From positions 1 to 9,278 of the forward strand of contig JAADEU010000004.1 in the NCBI GenBank assembly GCA_013153235.1: a DNA stretch of 9,278 nt, given 5' to 3'. Each line of letters starts with the position of its first letter. The stretch's first letter is position 1. The notes under the pieces are model-generated. The model made no database searches, was not told the DNA's origin, and saw only the letters and a program-made list of their open reading frames with translations. The DNA comes from Aquificota bacterium (GTDB lineage Bacteria; Aquificota; Aquificia; Aquificales; Hydrogenothermaceae). Shown piece after piece: positions 4,195-9,278 of the stretch. The position numbers and the translations under genes are program-made.

Positions 4195-6831
4195 TTATGT
4201 TATCTGGACAAACTTCTCAAAGGCTTCATCCAGTTTTGATATATCTGTACCGCCTCCCTGTGCCATATCCGGTCTTCCGCCGCCTTTTCCACCGATTACA
4301 GGTGCAACCTGTCTGATGATATCCCCTGCTTTTATCCTGTCTGTCAGGTCTTTTGAGACCGCCGCCACCAGATTTATTTTTCCTTTTTCCCTGTCCACCG
4401 ATGCCAGTAAGACAGCGCTACTTCCCAGTTTGGCCCTTGCCACATCTGCAAGGTCCCTCAGCTCGTTGGGGGATAGTCCTTCAACCTTTCCATAACCAAC
4501 CCTGTAACCGTCTTTATCAACGACGGTGAGTATATCCATTATCCTGTCAACAACGGACTTTTTCTTAAGACTCTCAAGCTGTTTTTCAAGCTCTTTTACT
4601 TTAAGTTTGAGCCCTTCTATCTTTTCAATAATCTGTTCCTCTTTTGCTGTAAGGGTTCTTGATATCTCCTTCAGCAGGAAATGCTCCCTAAGAGAGCTTT
4701 CAACAGCCTTTCTACCTGCAACAGCCTCAATTCTCCTTGTTCCGGAAGCAACGGCAGTTTCAGAAAGTATCTTGAAGTATCCTATATCCCCTGTTCTGCT
4801 TACATGTGTTCCACCACACAGCTCGGTGGATATGCCTGCTGAGATTACCCTGACCACATCACCGTATTTTTCCTCAAATATGGCTATCGCCCCTGATTTT
4901 AGAGCTTCATCTATAGGCATTTCCCTGCATATAACAGGGTGGTTTTCCATAATTTCCTGATTTACCAGTTCCTCTATCCTTTTTATCTCTTCTTCTGACA
5001 GACTTTCAAAATGTGTAAAATCAAATCTCAGATAGTCAGGGTGTACCAGTGAGCCTGCCTGTTTCACATGTTCACCAAGCAGATTCCTCAGTGCTGCGTG
5101 CAGCAGGTGTGTGGCTGTGTGATGTCTCATTATGTCCTGTCTTCTTTCTTTATTTACCCTGGCAGCTGCTACAGAGCCTTTTTTCAGCTGTCCGTATATG
5201 ACCTTACCTCTGTGTATGATAATCCCTTCAACAGGTGTTTTTGTATCCACCACATCAAACAGGAAACCGTCCCCTTCAATAATACCTGCGTCTCCTACCT
5301 GGCCACCTTTTTCAGGATAGAAGGGGGTAATATCAAGGATAATCTCGCCAACCTCCCCTTCGTTAAGGATGTCAACCTGTGTATCCTCTTTTACAATGGC
5401 AAGGATATTTGCATCATCCACCTCAAGCTTTTCGTACCCTACGAATCTGTTTTCCGGTAGACTGTTTTTTAGTTCAAGATAGACCTTCTTGACCTCTTTT
5501 GCCTGTGATTTCCATGAAGCCCTTGCCCTTTCCCTCTGTTCCTCAAGGAGTTTGTAGTACTCTGCAATATCAACCCCAAAGTTGTTGTCCCTTGCTATAT
5601 CCTCAACAAGGTCAACAGGAAATCCGTATGTATCGTAAAGCATGAACACTTCTTTTCCTGTGATATGGTGTCTGCCTTCTTTTTTGGCTTTTTCTATGAT
5701 TTCGTACAGTATGTCCATACCCCTTTTGAGGGTTTTTATGAACCTTTCTTCTTCAGCTTTTACCAGTCCTTTAATGAACCCCCTGTTACCTATTAGCTCA
5801 GGGTAAGGTTCTTTCATCATGTCTATGACCACATCCACACCTTCAAACAGGAAAGGTCTTTCTATACCCAGTTCCTTTCCGTATCTGAGGGCTCTTCTGA
5901 GGATTCTCCTGAGGACGTATCCCCTTCCCTCGTTTGAGGGGAAAACACCGTCAGATATCAGAAATGTTATTGCCCTCAGGTGGTCTGCAATAACCCTCAT
6001 TGCCACCGTTTCCTTTGATGAAGGTTGGTCAGGTCTGTATTCCTTTCCGCTGATATCTTCAGCAAATCTGATAACAGGCATAAACAGGTCTGTTTCGTAA
6101 TTTGAGGAAACACCCTGCATTACAGAGGCTATCCTCTCAAGACCCATTCCTGTGTCTATGTTCGGGTGGGGTAGGGGGGTCAGTCTGCCACTTTCATCCC
6201 TGTTGTACTGCATAAAAACCAGGTTCCATATCTCAAGGTACCTGTTGTCGTCTGGAGCTCCAAGCTGTGGATTACCAAATTCCTCTCCCCTGTCGTAATA
6301 TATCTCTGAACATGGACCACAGGGACCTGTATCCCCCATTGACCAGAAGTTATCCTCAACACCAAGCCTGTGGATTTTTTCTTCAGGCAGGCCAATCACA
6401 TTTTTCCATATATCATATGCCTCATCATCTTCTTCAAAGACAGAAACAAGGAGTTTTTCTTCAGGTATCTGGAGGACCCTGGTGAGATACTCCCAGGCGT
6501 ATTCTATAGCTTCTTTTTTGAAATAATCCCCGAATGAAAAATTACCCAGCATCTCAAAGAATGTGTGGTGTCTTGGGGTATAACCCACATTGTCCAGGTC
6601 GTTGTGTTTACCTGAGACCCTGAAAACTTTCTGACAGGAGGTTGCCCTTGTGTAGGGTCTTTTTTCAAGCCCAAGGAACACATTTTTGAAAGGAACCATA
6701 CCTGCATTAACAAAAAGCAGGGTAGGGTCTGTCTCAGGTATGATGGATGCTGATTTGACCCTTGTATGTCCTTTTTCTTCAAAAAATTTGAGGAAGCTTT
6801 CCCTTATCTCATTTGCCGTAAGAAAACTCAA
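4195..6831 (-). CDS. alaS: Alanyl-tRNA synthetase
   Basis: It charges tRNA-Ala with alanine in the cytosol and hydrolyses mischarged Ser/Gly-tRNA-Ala. Its 878 residues match the usual full length. The class II catalytic core is about 1-240, with motif 1 PTLLFVNAGMVPFK (36-49), motif 2 RATSCQKVFRV (62-72) and motif 3 GMGLER (228-233). The tRNA-recognition helical region follows. The editing domain carries the zinc-site motifs HTATH (His571, His575) and CGGTH (Cys672, His676). A coiled linker (about 725-760) leads to the C-Ala/DHHA1 domain with the glycine-rich GGKGGGRPDMAQGGG (847-861). The start is TTG at 6831-6829, set by GGAGG at 6843-6839 with 7-nt spacing; the resulting MSFLTANEIRESFLKFFEEKG aligns with normal AlaS openings. 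No key residue is missing. It is followed at 12 nt by the exported-protein gene and preceded, 77 bp upstream, by the EF-hand protein gene. Confidence 0.98.
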   Translation of the reverse strand: MSFLTANEIRESFLKFFEEKGHTRVKSASIIPETDPTLLFVNAGMVPFKNVFLGLEKRPYTRATSCQKVFRVSGKHNDLDNVGYTPRHHTFFEMLGNFSFGDYFKKEAIEYAWEYLTRVLQIPEEKLLVSVFEEDDEAYDIWKNVIGLPEEKIHRLGVEDNFWSMGDTGPCGPCSEIYYDRGEEFGNPQLGAPDDNRYLEIWNLVFMQYNRDESGRLTPLPHPNIDTGMGLERIASVMQGVSSNYETDLFMPVIRFAEDISGKEYRPDQPSSKETVAMRVIADHLRAITFLISDGVFPSNEGRGYVLRRILRRALRYGKELGIERPFLFEGVDVVIDMMKEPYPELIGNRGFIKGLVKAEEERFIKTLKRGMDILYEIIEKAKKEGRHHITGKEVFMLYDTYGFPVDLVEDIARDNNFGVDIAEYYKLLEEQRERARASWKSQAKEVKKVYLELKNSLPENRFVGYEKLEVDDANILAIVKEDTQVDILNEGEVGEIILDITPFYPEKGGQVGDAGIIEGDGFLFDVVDTKTPVEGIIIHRGKVIYGQLKKGSVAAARVNKERRQDIMRHHTATHLLHAALRNLLGEHVKQAGSLVHPDYLRFDFTHFESLSEEEIKRIEELVNQEIMENHPVICREMPIDEALKSGAIAIFEEKYGDVVRVISAGISTELCGGTHVSRTGDIGYFKILSETAVASGTRRIEAVAGRKAVESSLREHFLLKEISRTLTAKEEQIIEKIEGLKLKVKELEKQLESLKKKSVVDRIMDILTVVDKDGYRVGYGKVEGLSPNELRDLADVARAKLGSSAVLLASVDREKGKINLVAAVSKDLTDRIKAGDIIRQVAPVIGGKGGGRPDMAQGGGTDISKLDEAFEKFVQIT

Positions 6832-6838
6832 AAACAGT

Positions 6839-6870
6839 CCTCCAGATATAGATTTTTAATGATAATTATA
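6839..6870 (-). promoter_or_regulatory. alaS -10 element and ribosome binding site
   Basis: The minus strand has TATAAT at 6870-6865 and GGAGG at 6843-6839, ahead of the TTG start. Transcription from this -10 would begin near 6858, giving a leader of about 27 nt. The -35 region at 17 bp (TTCCTT, 6893-6888) is poor. alaS could also be read through from the upstream EF-hand gene, since no convincing terminator separates them. Confidence 0.5.
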
Positions 6871-6908
6871 AATCAAAAAAGAGAGCAAAGGAAAAGGTGG
6901 ACACTGTT

Positions 6909-7850
6909 TCAGACCAGGAAATCAAGCTGTGATATTATCCCTGGTGAGCCGTTTCTATCCAGAAAAACTCCGGATTTGTTAAGGAAAGCCTGATTAAGCC
7001 TGAAGGGGGTGTGTATGCCTTCTGTAAACAGTGTGTCAATCCCCACTTCATCCAGTTTTTTGAACCATTTTCCAGGATTCCATACATAAAAATGCTCAAA
7101 AATATCGTCGGCTTTATCTATCCAGCCGTTTCTGTTCCTGTCCAGCTCCTTTAATTCTCTGAATCCATCACCTGTTTTTGCCCCTAATAGCTCTGACCTG
7201 TCGTCAACCTTTTCATTTTTATTCCTGTCAAACACCAGAAATCCCCTGCCATCTGACAGTCCAGGCAGTTTTTCATCCTTTCCATCCCCGTCTATATCAA
7301 ACTCAAAGGAGCTGTCTGTCAGCATATCTTCCAGTTTACCGTCCAGATTTATCACAAGGGGGTCAACAACGGCAAAATCTGTTTTTGATTCCTCGTACTG
7401 GAGGAGCTCCCTTTTAAGTGAAAACTCTATCTGAAACGATATTTCTCCGCCCTCTGGAGTTCTGATATATCCGAAGGCTTTGAAGTTTACCTCTTCCATC
7501 TGATAGGTAAGTTTCTGGGTGTGAACCGATGCAGATAGGGCAGGGAGTCTGTTTTCCGGGATTTCAACAGGAAGGTTCTGACCACCTGAAATGTCTTCCA
7601 TTTTCAGTTTTTTTAATTTTTTCCCTGTGAGCTTTTCCACTAGAAAATCAATTATAAATGTTTTCAACTCCTCTGCCGACATGGTTTCACCGGACAGGCT
7701 GACTTCTTTCTGTGAAAGGTTTATGTAAACTCCCCTGAAGCTGCTCTGATTTTCCTGATTCAGAGAGATTTTTAGCGATAGTGAGGTGAACTGGTAATTT
7801 ACGCTCCTGTAAAAGGATTCCATCCCAATGTAATACCCATCAACTTTCAT
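6909..7850 (-). CDS. EF-hand-type calcium-binding repeat protein, no signal peptide, function unknown
   Basis: A 313-residue protein with an acidic, repeat-bearing C-terminal half. The N-terminal part (1-150) is mixed alpha/beta with no hydrophobic leader. From about 161 it follows a pattern I know from proteobacterial EF-hand/RTX-associated proteins: DPLVINLDG, then a loop DIDGDGKDE (185-193), GFLVFDRNKNEKVDDRSELLG (204-223, calcium loop at 208-220), GDGFRELKELDRNRNGWIDKADDIF (227-251, loop at 237-248), and then VWNPG and a closing strand region. The loops have Asp/Asn at positions 1, 3 and 5 and an acidic ligand near position 12, as in canonical EF-hand or dockerin-like calcium sites. The start, ATG 7850, has AAAGGGGGG a few bases upstream. 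The partner gene on the right is divergent. Lack of a signal peptide is odd for a calcium-loop protein of this type; non-classical secretion or a cytosolic role are both open. Confidence 0.8.
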   Translation of the reverse strand: MKVDGYYIGMESFYRSVNYQFTSLSLKISLNQENQSSFRGVYINLSQKEVSLSGETMSAEELKTFIIDFLVEKLTGKKLKKLKMEDISGGQNLPVEIPENRLPALSASVHTQKLTYQMEEVNFKAFGYIRTPEGGEISFQIEFSLKRELLQYEESKTDFAVVDPLVINLDGKLEDMLTDSSFEFDIDGDGKDEKLPGLSDGRGFLVFDRNKNEKVDDRSELLGAKTGDGFRELKELDRNRNGWIDKADDIFEHFYVWNPGKWFKKLDEVGIDTLFTEGIHTPFRLNQAFLNKSGVFLDRNGSPGIISQLDFLV

Positions 7851-7909
7851 TTTTATCCCCCCTTTGGTGAAAATTACAGTTATTATCGGAATATATTTTC
7901 TGTATTTTA

Positions 7910-7938
7910 TTGATTTATCAGAAACTTAGGTTTATATT
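7910..7938 (+). promoter_or_regulatory. Probable promoter of the RlmN-like gene
   Basis: TTGATT (7910-7915), a 17-bp spacer and TATATT (7933-7938) make a reasonable sigma-70-type match. The predicted start, near 7945, is only a few bases before the ATG at 7948, so the message would be leaderless or nearly so. Confidence 0.5.
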
Positions 7939-7947
7939 ATTTAGGCT

Positions 7948-8778
7948 ATGAAGATTGAAACAGTAATAGAAGACCAGCTTAACAGACTTATTGAGGTCAG
8001 GACTGAGGACAGTTATACCGTTGAGTCGGTGTACTACAGGGGAGATACCCTGTGTGTATCAACCCAGCTCGGGTGTCCTGTGAGATGTGCCTTCTGTGCT
8101 TCAGGAAAAAATGGGCTTGTCAGAAACCTTACGGCGGAGGAGATTATCAGCCAGTATGAGCTTTCCGTTGCTGATGGGATAGAAATCAGGAATATAGCCT
8201 TTGCAGGCATTGGAGAGCCTCTGCTGAACTGGGAAAATGTGAAAGAGGCATTCTGGTATTTTAAGGAAAAAGGTTTAAAATGCTCATTCTATACAACAGG
8301 GTTTCCTACAAAGGCTTTTAGAGAACTTCTGGAGCTGCCCCACAGCGGTGTGACCCTTTCACTTCATTCTGTTGACGAGAAAAAAAGAAAACAGCTTATC
8401 CCGTATGGTGAGCCTCTGGAAAAGATTCTGGGTGTGCTGAAGGAACACCTCAATGGGCTGTCAAAGAGAAAAAGGAAGATGTACAACATTGGGTATCTGC
8501 TGCTTGGTGGTGTTAATGATTCTGACTGGGAGCTTGAAAGGCTGGCAGATATAGCAAAAGAACTGGGTATAGGGGTCTCCCTTCTTAAATACAACGAGAT
8601 AGAGGGATTTCCTTTCAGAACAACCACAGATGAGGAGTATGAGAGGGCTTTTCTGTTCCTGAAAAACAGGGGCATCAGGACAACCCTTTCAAACAGGTAC
8701 AGAACCAGAAAAATCGGCGGCTGCGGAACACTGATGGTAAATAGGCTTAGGGAAAAACCAGAAAATCAATCCGTTTAA
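7948..8778 (+). CDS. Short RlmN/Cfr-like radical SAM methyl synthase lacking the N-terminal domain
   Basis: A 276-residue relative of RlmN, which methylates C2 of A2503 in 23S rRNA and A37 of some tRNAs using a [4Fe-4S] cluster and two active cysteines. The cluster motif CPVRCAFC gives Cys43, Cys47 and Cys50. Cys36, in TLCVSTQLGC, is seven residues before Cys43, exactly where RlmN has Cys118. Cys259, in KIGGCGTLMVN, matches the methyl-carrying Cys355 (AACGQL in E. coli). The SAM-contact region is GIGEPLLNWENV (87-98), and TLSLHS (136-141) also fits. RlmN is normally about 340-400 residues with an N-terminal RNA-binding domain; here only about 30 residues precede the core. ATG 7948 has a weak AGG and sits almost on the predicted transcription start. 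The family is secure, but target RNA and activity are unknown, and it may be a paralogue beside a full-length RlmN elsewhere. Confidence 0.88.
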   Translation: MKIETVIEDQLNRLIEVRTEDSYTVESVYYRGDTLCVSTQLGCPVRCAFCASGKNGLVRNLTAEEIISQYELSVADGIEIRNIAFAGIGEPLLNWENVKEAFWYFKEKGLKCSFYTTGFPTKAFRELLELPHSGVTLSLHSVDEKKRKQLIPYGEPLEKILGVLKEHLNGLSKRKRKMYNIGYLLLGGVNDSDWELERLADIAKELGIGVSLLKYNEIEGFPFRTTTDEEYERAFLFLKNRGIRTTLSNRYRTRKIGGCGTLMVNRLREKPENQSV

Positions 8779-8780
8779 CT

Positions 8781-8833
8781 CTATACGATACCATCGTATA
8801 AAAATCAACAAATCTATACGATATAGTCGTATG
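8781..8833. repeat. Twin palindromes, CTATACGAT repeat, possible operator or boundary element
   Basis: TATACGAT-ACC-ATCGTATA (8782-8800) is a perfect 8-bp inverted repeat. A second, slightly diverged copy, ATACGA-TATAG-TCGTAT, lies at 8816-8832. Both begin with CTATACGAT (8781 and 8814), so the copies are in direct repeat exactly 33 bp apart, about three helical turns. No T-run follows either stem closely enough to look like a normal terminator. They fill the 56-bp gap between two convergent genes, which is an unusual place for an operator. Confidence 0.6.
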
Positions 8834-8834
8834 G

Positions 8835-9278
8835 CTATCTCCTTACCCTCCGTCTGATGGCGAGTATGAGCTGGTAAATAAGGACAAGTATAAATATTGC
8901 GTAGATTTTGTATAGGAACAGGTAGCCGTTAAAGTATTTATGAACATTCTTGCCGAAAATGTTAAATATATTTAGAGTGGTAGCAAAATTGTCAAGAAAA
9001 AGCCAAACAGCTTTTAAGAAGTTTCCGTTAGAAAAACTGCTTAAAAATTGAACCAAAGCTGTAGCAACAAGAATAGAAAGAAAAAGGAAAAGAAAATTAA
9101 TTAAGGCAAACGGCAGATTGTTTAAAAAAGAAATTAGAAAAATTAAAGCTGAAGTTAATAAAAGGAAGAAGATTATGGTTAAAACATCTAAATACGGAAT
9201 TTGATAAAGATTTTGAGAAAACTCTTGTTTTAAGGTTATAATTGGACTGACATAGATATTATCTTCACTATTTATTTT
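8835..9278 (-). CDS. 3' part of an AT-rich multi-pass membrane protein gene, unknown function
   Basis: The minus-strand frame is open from the right edge to TAG at 8837-8835, giving 147 C-terminal residues and no necessary start inside the window. A short reading from TTG 9056 is possible, but the frame runs uninterrupted upstream, so the gene most likely begins beyond 9278. The visible part shows a soluble stretch (KINSEDNIYVSPIITL onward), then three hydrophobic helices at about 31-52 (VLTIIFFLLLTSALIFLIS), 57-76 (FALINFLFLFLSILVATALV) and 119-140 (LFLYKIYAIFILVLIYQL). Between helices 2 and 3 is an amphipathic region (VWLFLDNFATTLNIFNIF). The tail, RRRVRR, is strongly basic and would be cytoplasmic. 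Base composition over 8941-9240 is 82 G+C in 300, about 27%, far below the neighbouring genes, which suggests transfer or a different constraint. I recognise no family. Confidence 0.7.
   Translation of the reverse strand, partial: KINSEDNIYVSPIITLKQEFSQNLYQIPYLDVLTIIFFLLLTSALIFLISFLNNLPFALINFLFLFLSILVATALVQFLSSFSNGNFLKAVWLFLDNFATTLNIFNIFGKNVHKYFNGYLFLYKIYAIFILVLIYQLILAIRRRVRR

Noticed and set aside
6839..6910. Possible regulatory RNA (T-box or similar) ahead of alaS
   Set aside because: The alaS leader predicted here is only about 27 nt and the complete gap is 77 bp, too short, with no T-box motif or terminator hairpin.
8835..9056. Stand-alone 73-residue membrane protein from TTG 9056
   Set aside because: The frame is open without a stop to the window edge and encodes two more hydrophobic helices, so this is more likely the tail of a longer gene.

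Overview
The window looks like chromosomal DNA from a Gram-negative, probably thermophilic bacterium. KdsC implies Kdo-containing lipopolysaccharide, and there is a lipoprotein with an outer-membrane-type sorting position and a barrel-like exported protein. Arginine is written almost only with AGG/AGA, the proteins are rich in Lys, Glu and Ile, and overall GC is moderate, around 40% by eye. My best guess is an Aquificota member of the Persephonella/Hydrogenothermaceae type. That placement is inference from style and gene content, not from a search.

Layout, left to right. The 5' part of folK (folate synthesis) runs off the left edge on the minus strand. Divergent from it, 29 bp away, is an exported LysM-like/YkuD L,D-transpeptidase. 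Its stop codon abuts, tail to tail, the stop codon of a small coiled-coil lipoprotein that ends in a lysine; together they resemble a Braun-lipoprotein/peptidoglycan-anchoring pair. A 188-bp regulatory region (2020-2207) follows, with opposed promoter elements, three ATAGCTAT boxes and a terminator-like hairpin. It leads into kdsC and a translationally coupled SAM-dependent methyltransferase.

The centre is a minus-strand block read right to left: a cytosolic EF-hand-type protein (6909-7850), alaS (4195-6831), and a secreted, barrel-like protein of unknown function (3295-4182) that starts 12 nt after the alaS stop and overlaps the methyltransferase tail by 7 bp.

On the right, a 276-residue RlmN/Cfr-like radical SAM protein is read on the plus strand. 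It keeps both catalytic cysteines and the Fe-S cysteines but lacks the usual N-terminal domain. It is followed by two near-identical palindromes 33 bp apart and then by the 3' end of a very AT-rich (about 27% GC), multi-pass membrane protein gene running off the right edge. That gene has no start in the window and differs in composition from everything to its left.

Most of the window is ordinary core genome (folK, kdsC, alaS). The parts most worth a second look are the L,D-transpeptidase/lipoprotein pair, the kdsC leader, the minimal RlmN-like enzyme, and the palindrome/AT-rich boundary at the right. I see no CRISPR array, tRNA, rRNA, transposase or recognisable defence system. No gene-free stretch exceeds 300 bases.
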